Shown: positions 8,857-19,991 of the stretch, one piece after another | Numbering within the stretch: position 1 is the first letter of the stretch | Layout: every line of letters starts with the position of its first letter | Source of the DNA: Rubrimonas cliftonensis | GTDB lineage: Bacteria > Pseudomonadota > Alphaproteobacteria > Rhodobacterales > Rhodobacteraceae | DNA: 64,000 nucleotides | Reading direction: 5' to 3' | Assembly (NCBI RefSeq): GCF_900107585.1 | Contig: NZ_FNQM01000005.1 | Location: forward strand, 124,001 to 188,000 | Made by a program: the position numbers and the translations under genes | Notes under the pieces: model-generated | Database searches by the model: none | Told to the model about the DNA's origin: nothing | What the model saw: the letters and a program-made list of their open reading frames with translations, nothing else

Positions 8857-8857
<1 letters not shown>
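7619..8857 (-). CDS. sufD: Fe-S cluster assembly protein SufD
   Basis: A 412-residue protein that forms the SufBC2D scaffold on which Fe-S clusters are assembled in the cytosol. The N-terminal helical part contains EYWKYVDPAPL, and the long beta-helix core is followed by the conserved C-terminal stretch with SHGSTTGAMDPEALFYLRAR. His in CSHGSTTG corresponds to the His that acts with the SufB Cys in cluster building. The ATG at 8857 overlaps the sufC stop (TGATG); a GTG at 8860 would overlap by four bases. The order sufB, small ORFs, sufC, sufD is continuous. Confidence 0.95.
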
Positions 8858-9612
<755 letters not shown>

Positions 9613-9614
9613 CG

Positions 9615-9917
9615 TCATTCTCCTTGCGCGGCGCGCCGCGCCGTCAATCCGCACCGGGCGCGAAACCGCGCCAGAATTCCCAGAACCATCAGCCGCGCCG
9701 CCACGCTGAGGCAGAGCCACAGGCCGAGCACGAACCAGCCTGACGGCCGGTAGCCGTCGATCACCAGCCCGGGCCCGCGGGCCGCCAGCGCGAAGGCGGC
9801 CATCACCAGCAGCACGAACAGCGGCTTGTCGATGAGCTGCGCGAGCACGCGCAGCCGCCGCATGCGGGGGTCGGGCTCGTAGTCCTCGCCCCGGATGTCG
9901 TGGTCCTCCCGCCTCAT
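9615..9917 (-). CDS. Small membrane protein of the SUF operon, 100 residues
   Basis: A hydrophilic N-terminus of about 30 residues rich in Arg, Asp and Glu is followed by two hydrophobic segments (KPLFVLLVMAAFALAA and SGWFVLGLWLCLSVAARLMV). No known domain was recognised. Both ends are linked to neighbours by four-base overlaps: the start ATG overlaps the stop of the 41-codon ORF, and its stop overlaps the ATG at 9618. This suggests a real, co-translated gene. Hypothetical membrane proteins between sufB and sufC are seen in related bacteria; their job is unknown. Confidence 0.7.
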   Translation of the reverse strand: MRREDHDIRGEDYEPDPRMRRLRVLAQLIDKPLFVLLVMAAFALAARGPGLVIDGYRPSGWFVLGLWLCLSVAARLMVLGILARFRARCGLTARRAAQGE

Positions 9918-10039
9918 GCGCCCGCCAGGCTCGCCGCCGCGCTCGGCGCCGACGCCATGATCATCGCCGCGCCGAGGATGACGCCGCCACGGGCGGCGCT
10001 CCGCCGTCCCTCGTCCGAAGGCGTGGCCGCGGCGATCAC
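9914..10039 (-). CDS. Very small ORF of the SUF operon, 41 residues
   Basis: A GTG-started frame encodes 41 residues with a short charged N-terminal half and a hydrophobic C-terminal half (GGVILGAAMIMASAPSAAAS). Its start overlaps the upstream stop as GTGA and its stop overlaps the next start as ATGA, so it fits exactly between two neighbours. Nearly all third positions are G or C, as in real genes here. No similarity can be claimed. It could be a one-helix membrane peptide or only a translational bridge. Confidence 0.5.
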   Translation of the reverse strand: MIAAATPSDEGRRSAARGGVILGAAMIMASAPSAAASLAGA

Positions 10040-10323
10040 GAGAGCCTCCGCCGCCGGCGGAGCACGGCCTCGATCGCGAAGGCCGTCGCCAGCACGCCGA
10101 CCACCAGCGCGACCGCGACGGCCGCCTTCACGGTCGCCAGCAGGAAGCCGAGCGCGCCGAGCTGGATGAGCTTCTTGATCGGCAGCGCCGCCAGCAGCGC
10201 GAGGCACAGCAGCCGCAGCAGATAGGTGCTAAGCCGCTTCTCGCGCCGCCGCAGCGTCGCCATTGAGCGCAGGTCGCGCCACAGCCGCAGCAGCCGCGCC
10301 TGCACATGCCCGCGCACCGTCAC
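10036..10323 (-). CDS. Small membrane protein of the SUF operon, 95 residues
   Basis: A basic N-terminus (RGHVQARLLRLWRDLR, then RRREKR) is followed by two hydrophobic helices and ends in a cluster of arginines (EAVLRRRRRLS). It is predicted to sit in the inner membrane with both ends in the cytosol. The GTG at 10323 overlaps the upstream stop as GTGA and the stop overlaps the next GTG. No domain recognised. Confidence 0.65.
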   Translation of the reverse strand: MTVRGHVQARLLRLWRDLRSMATLRRREKRLSTYLLRLLCLALLAALPIKKLIQLGALGFLLATVKAAVAVALVVGVLATAFAIEAVLRRRRRLS

Positions 10324-10604
10324 CGGGGACGCTCCGGCCGGCTGCAGCGGACCCAGCCGAGCGTGACGAGCCCCTGGAGCGCCAGAACCGCGACGATCAC
10401 CAGCGCCTCCATCCGCCCCAGCCACGCCGCGTCAAGCGCCAGAATGTCGAGCAGCGCCGATGCGGCCTCCTCGTCCTCCAGCGCGAGCGCGACGACGAAG
10501 AGGTGGCCGAGCGCCAGCCATGTCTCGCGCCGACCGGCGCCGGAGAGGCGCATCTTGAGCCGCGCGATCGGCGTCGTCAGCCGCGGCGTCGCCTGAACCA
10601 TCAT
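10320..10604 (-). CDS. Small membrane-associated protein of the SUF operon, 94 residues
   Basis: It starts with two Met codons (MMVQATPRLTTP). A first amphipathic or hydrophobic stretch (TWLALGHLFVVALAL) and an acidic linker (EDEEAASALLD) precede one strong hydrophobic helix (MEALVIVAVLALQGLVTLGW). The ribosome binding site GGAG lies about eight bases before the start, 28 bases after the sufB stop. No known domain. It is the first of four small ORFs wedged between sufB and sufC. Confidence 0.65.
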   Translation of the reverse strand: MMVQATPRLTTPIARLKMRLSGAGRRETWLALGHLFVVALALEDEEAASALLDILALDAAWLGRMEALVIVAVLALQGLVTLGWVRCSRPERPR

Positions 10605-10632
10605 CGATCCGTCTCCAGTCACGCGCCGGACG

Positions 10633-12153
<1,521 letters not shown>

Positions 12154-12164
12154 TGTCGCCTCCT

Positions 12165-13253
12165 TCATGCCGCGCGGTCGCGGCGTCTTGCGTGAAACCC
12201 GGCCCATGCGGCGCAGAACCGGTCAATGTCGTGTCGGGTCGTCGTCGGCCCCAGCGAGATGCGGATGGCGCTCGACGCGATGTCCTCGTCCAGCCCCATC
12301 GCGCGCAGCGCACGGCTGGGCCCGACCTTGCCGGAGCTGCAGGCGGCGCCGGCGCTGACGGCGAAGCCGGCGAGATCGACCTGCATCACCTGCGTCTCCG
12401 CGCGCCAGCCCGGCGTCGCAACACAGGTCGTGTTGGGCAGACGCGGCGCCCCATGGCTGATGATGATGGCGTCGGGCGCCGCTTCGACAAGCCGCGCCTC
12501 CATCGCGTCGCGAAGCGCGCGCACGCGCTCCCAGACGCCTCCATCGAGGTCTCGCGCCGCTGCGGCGGCCGCCGCGCCGAAGCCGGCGACGCCGATCAGG
12601 TTCTGCGTGCCAGGGCGCGCGCCCTTTTCCTGCCCGAAGCCGCCCCCGGTCTGTGCGGTAAGCCAGCCGTCGCCGGCGCGTCCGTCGCGCAGGATCGCGG
12701 CGCCGACGCCGGCCGGGCCGCCGAGCTTGTGCGCCGAGACCGCCGCCGCCCTGATACCCAGCCCATCGAAATCGAACGCCACCCGGCCCACGGCCTGCGC
12801 CGCGTCGCAGAACACGGGCGCGCGGGCCGCGGCCTCCGCCACGGGCTGCAGCGCCCCGGTCTCATTCTGCGCCGCCATCAGCGCCAGCGGCGCCCCGTCC
12901 TCGACCGAATCGAGCACCGCCACGCCGTCGCCGTCCACGGGCAGCGCCGAAGCGAGACCGTAGCGCAGCGCCACGGCGTCGTGCTCCACCGCCGAGCACC
13001 GCATCGGTAGGCCGGGCGCGGCGAGCGCCGCGGCCTCCGTGGCGCCGGAGGTGAAGACGACCGCCTCCGGCGCGCATCCCGCGAGCGCGGCCACGTCCGC
13101 GCGCGCCACCTCCAGGATCGCGCGGGCCGCGCGTCCTTCGGCATGGACGCTGGAGGGATTGCCCAGCGCGTCCATCGCCGCGAGCATCGCCGCGCGCGCC
13201 TCCGGCCTCAGCGGCGCGGTCGCGTTCCAGTCGAGATAGACGCGCTGCGTCAC
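12165..13253 (-). CDS. Cysteine desulfurase, NifS/IscS-like
   Basis: A 362-residue PLP enzyme, shorter than typical IscS. It begins [19 protein letters not shown] (the usual YLD-NAT start of class I desulfurases), binds PLP through Lys176 in [10 protein letters not shown] and carries the sulfur-accepting Cys305 in the flexible-loop motif GAACSSGKV. With SufS it gives this operon two desulfurases, a common arrangement in Rhodobacterales. The GTG at 13253 overlaps the iscR stop as GTGA. Which desulfurase feeds SufBCD cannot be told from sequence. Confidence 0.9.
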   Translation of the reverse strand: MTQRVYLDWNATAPLRPEARAAMLAAMDALGNPSSVHAEGRAARAILEVARADVAALAGCAPEAVVFTSGATEAAALAAPGLPMRCSAVEHDAVALRYGLASALPVDGDGVAVLDSVEDGAPLALMAAQNETGALQPVAEAAARAPVFCDAAQAVGRVAFDFDGLGIRAAAVSAHKLGGPAGVGAAILRDGRAGDGWLTAQTGGGFGQEKGARPGTQNLIGVAGFGAAAAAAARDLDGGVWERVRALRDAMEARLVEAAPDAIIISHGAPRLPNTTCVATPGWRAETQVMQVDLAGFAVSAGAACSSGKVGPSRALRAMGLDEDIASSAIRISLGPTTTRHDIDRFCAAWAGFHARRRDRAA

Positions 13254-13735
13254 GCGCGCGCCTCCAGGGCCGCGCCGGCCTTCACGCCCTCGGGCCAGAG
13301 CGTCGGCGCGGCGGGGCAGGGCGCCAGCGTGTCGCCCACGACATCCGCGATGGTGGTCTGGCTGAGGAAGACGTGGACATGGCTCGACAGCCGCTCCCAC
13401 AGGTTATGCGTCAGGCACTTGGCGCGAGACCCGCCGCAGCCCTGCTCGACGCCGTCCTCGCAGCGGATGGCGCTCACCGTCTCGTCCACGGCCGCCATGA
13501 CGTCGATGATGCGCATCTCCTTGGCGGGCCGCGCAAGCCTGTAGCCGCCGCCCGGACCGCGCACGCTCTCGACGAGGCCCGCCTTGCGGAGCCGGACGAA
13601 AAGCTGCTCCAGATAGGCCAGCGAAACGTCCTGCCGCTGCGAAATCTCCGAGAGCGTGACGAGCTTCGAGTCGCCCTGAAGCGCGATGTCGGCGAGCGCG
13701 GTCACGGCGTATCGGCCTTTGGTGCTGAGCTTCAA
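13250..13735 (-). CDS. iscR: Rrf2-family Fe-S regulator, IscR-like
   Basis: A 161-residue winged-helix regulator starting MKLSTKGRYAVTALADIA, the standard IscR opening. Candidate cluster ligands are Cys92, Cys100 and Cys107 with His110 in CLTH; the Cys spacing (x7, x6) is wider than the x5, x5 of E. coli IscR. It probably senses Fe-S status and represses the operon it heads. The TTG at 13735 was chosen because GGAGGA lies five bases upstream and it restores the canonical N-terminus; a longer frame to 13786 adds an atypical leader. A palindrome overlies its promoter. Confidence 0.9.
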   Translation of the reverse strand: MKLSTKGRYAVTALADIALQGDSKLVTLSEISQRQDVSLAYLEQLFVRLRKAGLVESVRGPGGGYRLARPAKEMRIIDVMAAVDETVSAIRCEDGVEQGCGGSRAKCLTHNLWERLSSHVHVFLSQTTIADVVGDTLAPCPAAPTLWPEGVKAGAALEARA

Positions 13736-13854
13736 CTCGATCCTCCAGTCCTGACACGACCGCCATGCGGCGTGGACGCGGACCAACCGGCCCGTTGACG
13801 CCGGCTCCTTCGCCGCCTACCTCGCAGACACTGCGGGGCGTGGCGCAGTGGACT

Positions 13855-13890
13855 TAGAATAGTTCTAGGATATCTGACCGTTTGGGTCAA
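13855..13890 (-). promoter_or_regulatory. iscR/suf promoter with overlapping palindrome
   Basis: On the minus strand TTGACC (13885-13890) and TAGAAC (13862-13867) are separated by 17 bases, about 130 bases before the iscR start. The inverted repeat TAGAATAGTTCTA (13855-13867) covers the -10 element, as expected for an operator of an autoregulator. It does not match a consensus I know by heart, so the binding protein is inferred from context (IscR). Confidence 0.55.
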
Positions 13891-13918
13891 GCTTCCGCCT
13901 GTCACGAGGAGACGCGCG

Positions 13919-14572
13919 TTGCCAGAGATCATCTTCCCCGGACCCGAGGGGCGGCTCGAAGGGCGCTATCATGCGTCTCCGTCGCGCGACGCGCCGATCG
14001 CCATCGTCCTGCATCCGCATCCGCAGTTCGGCGGGACGATGAACAACAAGGTCGTGTACAACCTGCACTACGCCTTCCACCGGCTCGGCTTTTCCGTGCT
14101 GCGGTTCAACTTCCGCGGCGTCGGGCGCAGTCAGGGCGAGTTCGACCAGGGCATCGGGGAGCTCTCCGACGCCGCCTCGGCGCTCGACTATCTGCAGCAC
14201 CTCTGCCCCAATGCGCGGGGCTGCTACGTCGCCGGCTTCTCCTTCGGGGCGTGGATCGGCATGCAGCTGCTCATGCGCCGGCCCGAGATCGCGGGATTCG
14301 TCTCGGTCGCGCCGCCGGCGAACATGTACGACTTCACGTTCCTCGCGCCGTGCCCGTCCTCGGGCCTCATCGTCAACGGCGACGCCGACCGCATCGCGCC
14401 GATGGGCGACATCGAAAAGCTCGCCGCGAAGCTGCGCACGCAGAAGGGCATCACCATCACGCACCATGTGGTGCAGGGGGCCAACCACTTCTTCGACGAG
14501 GGCATGGACGAGATGGTGTCCACCGTCGAGGGCTATGTTAAGATGCGGCTGCGCGAGACGGCCGAGGTCTGA
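13919..14572 (+). CDS. Alpha/beta hydrolase
   Basis: A 217-residue serine hydrolase-fold protein. The oxyanion region is [14 protein letters not shown], the nucleophile elbow is GFSFGAW with Ser108, and the likely acid and base are Asp155 (NGDADRIAP) and His190 (GANHFF). No signal peptide, so cytosolic. The substrate is unknown; its position, divergent from iscR, is shared with related bacteria as far as I recall. The TTG at 13919 follows GAGGAG with about eight bases between. Confidence 0.82.
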   Translation: MPEIIFPGPEGRLEGRYHASPSRDAPIAIVLHPHPQFGGTMNNKVVYNLHYAFHRLGFSVLRFNFRGVGRSQGEFDQGIGELSDAASALDYLQHLCPNARGCYVAGFSFGAWIGMQLLMRRPEIAGFVSVAPPANMYDFTFLAPCPSSGLIVNGDADRIAPMGDIEKLAAKLRTQKGITITHHVVQGANHFFDEGMDEMVSTVEGYVKMRLRETAEV

Positions 14573-14587
14573 TCGGTCGCGCCCCGC

Positions 14588-14616
14588 TTTTCCAGCGGCG
14601 CGCGGGCCGCTATAGC
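14588..14616 (+). promoter_or_regulatory. Weak candidate tyrS promoter
   Basis: TTTTCC (14588-14593) and TATAGC (14611-14616) are 17 bases apart, about 35 bases before the tyrS start. The -35 match is poor. Listed because it is the only promoter-like pair in this short gap. Confidence 0.25.
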
Positions 14617-14649
14617 CGCGGGGGAACAGCCAGCCTCCGGGGCCACAAG

Positions 14650-15891
14650 ATGACCTACCAGCCGCGATCGGACTTCCTGCGCATCCTTGAGGAGCGCGGC
14701 TTCATCCAGGACTGCACCGACTACGAGGGGCTGGACGCGAAGCTTCTGGAGGGCGGCGCGGCGGGCTACATCGGCTTCGACGCGACCGCGACCTCGCTGC
14801 ATGTCGGTTCGCTGATCCAGATCATGATGCTGCGGTGGCTGCAGAAGACCGGCGGCAGGCCGATCTGCCTGATGGGCGGCGGCACGACCCGCATCGGCGA
14901 CCCGTCCTTCAAGGACGACGCCCGCCCGCTGCTCGACGACGCCCAGATCGCCGCCAACATGGCGGGCATCCGGCAGGTGTTCGACCGCTACATCGCCTTC
15001 GGCGACGGCCCCACCGACGCCGTCATGCCCGACAACGACGAATGGCTGAGCGGTCTCAAGTACATCGAGTTCCTGCGCGACTACGGTCGGCACTTCAGCG
15101 TCAACCGGATGCTGAGCTTCGACAGCGTGAAGCTGAGGCTGGATCGGGAGCAGAACCTCAGCTTCCTGGAATTCAACTACATGCTGCTGCAGGCCTATGA
15201 CTTCCTGGAGCTGCACCGCCGCCATGCTTGCGTGCTGCAGATGGGCGGCTCGGACCAGTGGGGCAACATCGTCAACGGCGTGGACCTCACCCGCCGCGTC
15301 GCCCGCGCCGAGGTCTACGGCCTCACCTCGCCGCTGCTGACCACGGCGGACGGCAGGAAGATGGGCAAGACGGCGCAGGGCGCGATCTGGCTCAACGCCG
15401 AAATGCTGTCGCCCTACGAGTTCTGGCAGTTCTGGCGCAACACCGCCGACGCCGACGTGGGCCGCTTTCTCAAGCTCTACACCGAGTTGCCGATGGACGA
15501 GATCGGCCGCCTCGCGCGCCTCGGCGGCGCCGAGATCAACGAGGCGAAGAAGACGCTCGCCAACGCCGTCACGACCCTGGCCCATGGCCCGGAGGCCGCC
15601 GCCGCCGCCGAGGCGACGGCGCGCGAGACGTTCGAGCAGGGCGGCGCCGGGGCGGACCTGCCCACCGTCACGGCCCCCGCCGAGGATGCGCCGGTCACGC
15701 AGCTTCTGGTGCGGGCGGGCCTCGCGGGCTCGATGAAGGAGGCCAAGCGGCTGATCGCCGAAGGCGGCGCGCGGGTCGACGATCAACCGGTCGCCGACGT
15801 CGCCGCCATCGTGAGCGCCGATCGGCTGCGCGAGGGCCCGGTGAAGCTGTCGGCGGGCAAGAAGCGGCACGCGCTGGTCAGGGCGGAGTGA
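14650..15891 (+). CDS. tyrS: Tyrosyl-tRNA synthetase
   Basis: A 413-residue class Ic synthetase that charges tRNA-Tyr. The HIGH-type motif is LHVGS near residue 51, and the KMSKS-type motif is KMGKT near residue 238. A C-terminal S4 RNA-binding domain is visible (residues about 350-413, with [20 protein letters not shown]). The length is normal for the bacterial enzyme. It converges with the AsmA-like gene, only 24 bases apart. Confidence 0.97.
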   Translation: MTYQPRSDFLRILEERGFIQDCTDYEGLDAKLLEGGAAGYIGFDATATSLHVGSLIQIMMLRWLQKTGGRPICLMGGGTTRIGDPSFKDDARPLLDDAQIAANMAGIRQVFDRYIAFGDGPTDAVMPDNDEWLSGLKYIEFLRDYGRHFSVNRMLSFDSVKLRLDREQNLSFLEFNYMLLQAYDFLELHRRHACVLQMGGSDQWGNIVNGVDLTRRVARAEVYGLTSPLLTTADGRKMGKTAQGAIWLNAEMLSPYEFWQFWRNTADADVGRFLKLYTELPMDEIGRLARLGGAEINEAKKTLANAVTTLAHGPEAAAAAEATARETFEQGGAGADLPTVTAPAEDAPVTQLLVRAGLAGSMKEAKRLIAEGGARVDDQPVADVAAIVSADRLREGPVKLSAGKKRHALVRAE

Positions 15892-15895
15892 CCGG

Positions 15896-15912
15896 CGGCC
15901 GGCGCGCGGCCG
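15896..15912. terminator. Short hairpin between tyrS and the AsmA-like gene
   Basis: CGGCCG at 15896-15901 and 15907-15912 can pair across a 5-base loop in the 24-base gap between two convergent stops. A weak stem without a T-run. Confidence 0.3.
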
Positions 15913-15915
15913 TTC

Positions 15916-18900
15916 TCACTCCGCCGCCGGCGCCTCGCCCTCCAGCGCGAAGATGCGGCGCAGCACGCCGGGCGTGAGCACCGACAGCGGATTGACGCTG
16001 ATCTCCGGGTCGGCCGCGTCGCCGCTCAGCGAGAAGTTGAAGGCGATCAGCCCCCGCCCTTCGCCCCCCGTCAGCAGATCGCCGAGCAGCGGCACGCGGC
16101 TGAGCGCGCCGTTCAGCGCGAAGGCGGGGCTGAAAACGCCGTCGAGGTCGAGGTCGTCCGCGCCGATGTCGTAGGCGCCCTTGATCGTCACGCCGATGTC
16201 GGGCCCGTAGGCGACGGTCTCGCCCAGCGTCACCCGGTCGCCCTCCAGCACGAAGGGCGCGCGGATCAGGTCGAAGCGCAGGCTGCCCCGGCGCGCGGCC
16301 TCGAGGTCCGCCCGCGCCAGCATCTCCTCCAGCGCGGGGTCGTCGGAGATCGCCATGCCGACGATGCTCGCCTCGCCGGCGAGGCGCAGCCGCGCGCCGC
16401 GCTCCACCCGCGCGTCCGCGGCGAGGCGGCCGCCGACGCCGTCGCCGAAGAGCCCTGCCGCGCGGAGCAGTTCGCCGGCGTCGTCGGCTTCGAGCCGCAC
16501 GGTCTCGCCGTCCGGCCCCTGTCGGCTCTGCGCCGTCACGGACGCCGCGCCGACGCGCCCCGAGATCGAGGCCGTAGCAACGCCCCCCGCGCGCCGATAG
16601 TCGCCGCGCGCGTCCGTCAGCGCCAGCGGCCCGGTGATCTGCAGCCGCTCCACGGCCAGCTCCGCCGTCACCGGCGGGCCGGAGGGGCCGCCGCTCCCGC
16701 CCCCCTCCGCGGCGGCGTCGCCAAGCGCGGCGAGGTCGATCAGGCGGCCGCCGACGGTCGCGCGAAAGCCGTCCGCTGCGCGGGTGAGCGCGAGGGTCGC
16801 GTCGAGCCTGTCGTCGAGCCGCACCCGCGACAGGTCGAGCGATCTAAGGGCCCCGTCGCCGCCCAGCCGCGCCCGTCCCCGCACCGACAGATCGCGCGTG
16901 TCGAGCGCGATGGCCGACAGCGCGACGGCGCCCCCCCCCGCGGTCCCGTCGATCCGCCCCGAGAGCCGCAGCGACGCGTCTTCGCCTTCCGCCTTGCGCC
17001 AGTCGAGCGGCGCGCCGTCGATCGCCATGCCGGCGAGGTCGAGGCGGGCGTCGAAGTCGGTCGCCCCGCCGGCGAAGCGCTCCAGCTTCGCCGACCCGCG
17101 GGCGCGCCCGCTCGCGTAAGGGGCGAGGTCGAGCCCCAGGCGCGCGAGCTGGTCGCTGGAGAGCCCGCCCGACAGGCTCAGGAACGTCGAGGGCGCGCCC
17201 GGCCCGGGGGCGAAGACCTCGCGCACGGAGACCTGCGCCGCCAGGCCGTCGATCCGCGCGGCGCCTTCCAGGCTGAGCTCCTCCGTATCCGCCCGCAGCG
17301 CCAGCGCGTCCGACGTCACCCGCACGTCGAGGCCCGGCGGCGACGCAGAGACGTCCGTGAGCGCGGCGGATACGGCGACCGCGACCTGCTCCAGCGTCAG
17401 ATCCTTCAGCAGCGGCAGATCGATCCGGCCGCGCGCCTGCGCGTCGCCGGAGACCGAGCGCGGATCGAGCCCGATCCTGCGCGGCAGCGCCAGCGGCTCG
17501 CCGTCGATCAGCTCCAGCGCGACGGCGATCGGCCCGACGCCGCGCATATCGATCTCGGTCTGCGCCAGCGGGTGGTCGACGTCCGGCAGCGTCATGGTCG
17601 AGCCGGCGAGCGCGACCGCGCCGCCACCGGGCGCGAAAACCTCGCCGGCGTCGAGCGTCAGCCCGAAGCTCGCAGGCGTCCCGCGCGGCGCGTCCCATTC
17701 CAGCGCGGCCCAGCCCGCCGCGCCCGTGATCGGCGGCATCGGGCGCAGGAAATGGGCGACGGCCTCGCTGAAGGCGAAGGTCAGCGCCAGCTGCGGCCCG
17801 TCGGGCGTGACGCGGGCGGCGAAGTCGGCCCGGTCGATCACGCCGGCCTCCAGGTTCTCCATCAGCCAGACCCGCGCGCCCGGCGCGGCGTCGGGCGGCC
17901 AGAGCGCGAGCGCCTGCCCGGCGTCCACCGGACCCAGCCGCGCCGTCGCCGCTCCGGTCCAGACGCCCTCGCCGTCGCGCGCGGCCTCGCCGCTGGCCGA
18001 GAGCGAGAGGGCGCCCTGCGCCAGGTTGGCCTCGGCCACCTCGATGCGCAGCGGATCGAAGCGCGCGCGCAGCGACACGCGCCCGGCGTCGAAGCGCTGC
18101 GGCGTCGCGAACGCCTCCGGCGCGTCGACCGCGAGCGCGTCGAGTTCGAGCTCGGCGACGACGGACCGCGCTGCGCCGTCCGCCGCGCGCGCAACGACGG
18201 CGGCGCCTGACCCGCTTGCCTCGCCCTCGGGGCCGGCGAGGCGGAACCGGGTCAGGTCGAAGCGGCCGGTCGCCGGATCGAACGCGAACGCGGCGGCGCC
18301 GCCGTGCAGCTCGACGGTCCGGGGGCCGAGACGCAGCGCGCCGGAGGAGGCGCGGACGTCGATCGAGAACGCCGTCAGCAGCCCGGCGCCGTCGATGGCG
18401 ACGCGCGCGCGGCCCTGAAGCGGCGCCTCCAGCGCCTCCATCCCCGCCACCGCGGGGATCTGCGCCGCCAGGTCCGCCGGGGCCACGCCGCTGAAGCTGA
18501 CCGAGAAGGCCGCCGCGCCTCCGGCCTCGCGCGCGCCCTCCGCGCGGAGCGCGACCGTCCCGTAGCGCCCCTGCGGCAGCACGATCGAGCCGGTCGCGCG
18601 CAGGCCGTCCGGTCCGTTGACGAGGCGCAGGTCGGCGCGCTCGGCGGTCCATATCCGCCCGCTCGACCGGTCGTCATAGGTGAGCGCCAGACGCTCCAGC
18701 ACGACGGACTCCAGCACGGCGAGGGGGCCCGACGGGGCCTCGCCCTCGCCAAGCCGGGAGACCAGCGCCGCGACGCCCTCCTCGGCCGCCGCGCCCTCCC
18801 CGGCCCCGTCCGGCCCCGCAAGTCGCGCGGTCGCGTCCGTCTCGCCGCCCACGCCGAAGCTGAACGCGCCGCTTTCGGCGCGCGTCAGCCGCGCGCTCGC

Positions 18901-19302
18901 GTTCCTGATCACCACGTCGGTCGGGCGGAAGCGCCCGATCAGCAGCGGCAGCGGACGCAGCTTCAGCACCGTTTCCGGCGCGGAGAAGACCGGTCGGCCA
19001 TCGACGTCGCGCACCGTCACGTCCTCGAGACGCAAGGCGAGGCCGGGCCGCCCGTCCTCGCCGGCGGTCAGCGAGACGCCGCCTATCTCGACCGATCCGC
19101 CCGGCAGGGCGCTCGACGCCGCCGCGGCGATCATCGCGCCCGCCGGGCCGAGCGGCGCCGGTCCCAGCGACAGCCGCCACGCGAGCGCCGCCGCGGCGGC
19201 GAGCGCAAGCGCCGCGCTCAAGGCGACGGCGCGGGCGCAGAAGCGCGCCACCCGCCGCCTCCGGCGCATCGGCGCCGCGGCGCGCGACCAGGTGCGCCTC
19301 AT
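15916..19302 (-). CDS. AsmA/YhdP-like membrane-anchored protein
   Basis: A 1128-residue protein with a very basic N-terminus (MRRRRRVARFC) and one signal-anchor helix (residues about 25-47), then a very long beta-rich, Ala/Gly-rich body. Repeated short strands such as GDADLDLD-type segments and the C-terminal sequence DPEISVNPLSVLTPGVLRRIF are typical of the AsmA-like C-terminal region of YhdP/TamB-type proteins. These span the periplasm and are thought to carry phospholipids to the outer membrane. No operon partner is seen. The start at 19302 has no good ribosome binding site; the Met at 19269 is an alternative. Confidence 0.82.
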   Translation of the reverse strand: MRRTWSRAAAPMRRRRRVARFCARAVALSAALALAAAAALAWRLSLGPAPLGPAGAMIAAAASSALPGGSVEIGGVSLTAGEDGRPGLALRLEDVTVRDVDGRPVFSAPETVLKLRPLPLLIGRFRPTDVVIRNASARLTRAESGAFSFGVGGETDATARLAGPDGAGEGAAAEEGVAALVSRLGEGEAPSGPLAVLESVVLERLALTYDDRSSGRIWTAERADLRLVNGPDGLRATGSIVLPQGRYGTVALRAEGAREAGGAAAFSVSFSGVAPADLAAQIPAVAGMEALEAPLQGRARVAIDGAGLLTAFSIDVRASSGALRLGPRTVELHGGAAAFAFDPATGRFDLTRFRLAGPEGEASGSGAAVVARAADGAARSVVAELELDALAVDAPEAFATPQRFDAGRVSLRARFDPLRIEVAEANLAQGALSLSASGEAARDGEGVWTGAATARLGPVDAGQALALWPPDAAPGARVWLMENLEAGVIDRADFAARVTPDGPQLALTFAFSEAVAHFLRPMPPITGAAGWAALEWDAPRGTPASFGLTLDAGEVFAPGGGAVALAGSTMTLPDVDHPLAQTEIDMRGVGPIAVALELIDGEPLALPRRIGLDPRSVSGDAQARGRIDLPLLKDLTLEQVAVAVSAALTDVSASPPGLDVRVTSDALALRADTEELSLEGAARIDGLAAQVSVREVFAPGPGAPSTFLSLSGGLSSDQLARLGLDLAPYASGRARGSAKLERFAGGATDFDARLDLAGMAIDGAPLDWRKAEGEDASLRLSGRIDGTAGGGAVALSAIALDTRDLSVRGRARLGGDGALRSLDLSRVRLDDRLDATLALTRAADGFRATVGGRLIDLAALGDAAAEGGGSGGPSGPPVTAELAVERLQITGPLALTDARGDYRRAGGVATASISGRVGAASVTAQSRQGPDGETVRLEADDAGELLRAAGLFGDGVGGRLAADARVERGARLRLAGEASIVGMAISDDPALEEMLARADLEAARRGSLRFDLIRAPFVLEGDRVTLGETVAYGPDIGVTIKGAYDIGADDLDLDGVFSPAFALNGALSRVPLLGDLLTGGEGRGLIAFNFSLSGDAADPEISVNPLSVLTPGVLRRIFALEGEAPAAE

Positions 19303-19401
19303 GGCGTCGGCGCCCGGCGCGCGCGCCTTGACGGGACGGCGCGCGACGTATGTCGTCCGGCGAGGCCTGAGCCTTCCTGTTTCCCCATCCGGAGATCCGT
19401 C

Positions 19402-19887
19402 ATGACCGACGCCGCGTCCACCGCTCCAGAACTCTCGCCCGGCGACGCCGCCCCCGCCTTCGACCTGCCGCGCGACGGCGGCGGATCGGCGCGGCTGGAG
19501 GACTTCGCGGGCCGCATGATCGTGCTCTACTTCTACCCCAAGGACGACACCAGCGGCTGCACCAAGGAGGCGCTTGGCTTCACCGAACACGCAGAGGCCT
19601 TCACCGCCGCCGGCGCAGTCGTGCTCGGCGTGTCCAAGGACAGCGTTGCGAAACATGACAAGTTCCGCGACAAGCACAACCTTTCCGTCGCGCTTCTTTC
19701 CGACGAAAATGGCGACGTTTGCGAGCGATACGGCGTCTGGATCGAAAAGAGCATGTACGGCAAGAAGTACATGGGAATCGATCGCGCGACTTTCCTGATC
19801 GACGGCGAGGGTCGCATCGCGCGGGTCTGGCGCAAGGTGAAGGTGCCGGGCCATGTCGAGGAGGTTCTGGCTGCGGTGCGCGGCTGA
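19402..19887 (+). CDS. bcp: Peroxiredoxin, Bcp type
   Basis: A 161-residue thiol peroxidase that reduces hydrogen peroxide and organic peroxides in the cytosol. The active-site region is FYPKDDTSGCTKEALGF with the peroxidatic Cys53. The usual Pro before Gly-Cys is Ser here, and the resolving Cys five residues on (as in E. coli Bcp) is Leu; another Cys (Cys107) could resolve. ATG with GGAGAT six bases upstream. Divergent from the AsmA-like gene. Confidence 0.92.
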   Translation: MTDAASTAPELSPGDAAPAFDLPRDGGGSARLEDFAGRMIVLYFYPKDDTSGCTKEALGFTEHAEAFTAAGAVVLGVSKDSVAKHDKFRDKHNLSVALLSDENGDVCERYGVWIEKSMYGKKYMGIDRATFLIDGEGRIARVWRKVKVPGHVEEVLAAVRG

Positions 19888-19991
19888 GTCTGCCGCGCCC
19901 GCCACGCTCGCGACGCCGCCACCCGCCGGTTGCGCAGGCGGCGGTCGTCGCCTATGGCTCAGTCTGCGTGTCAACAGCTTCGGAGACGGCC

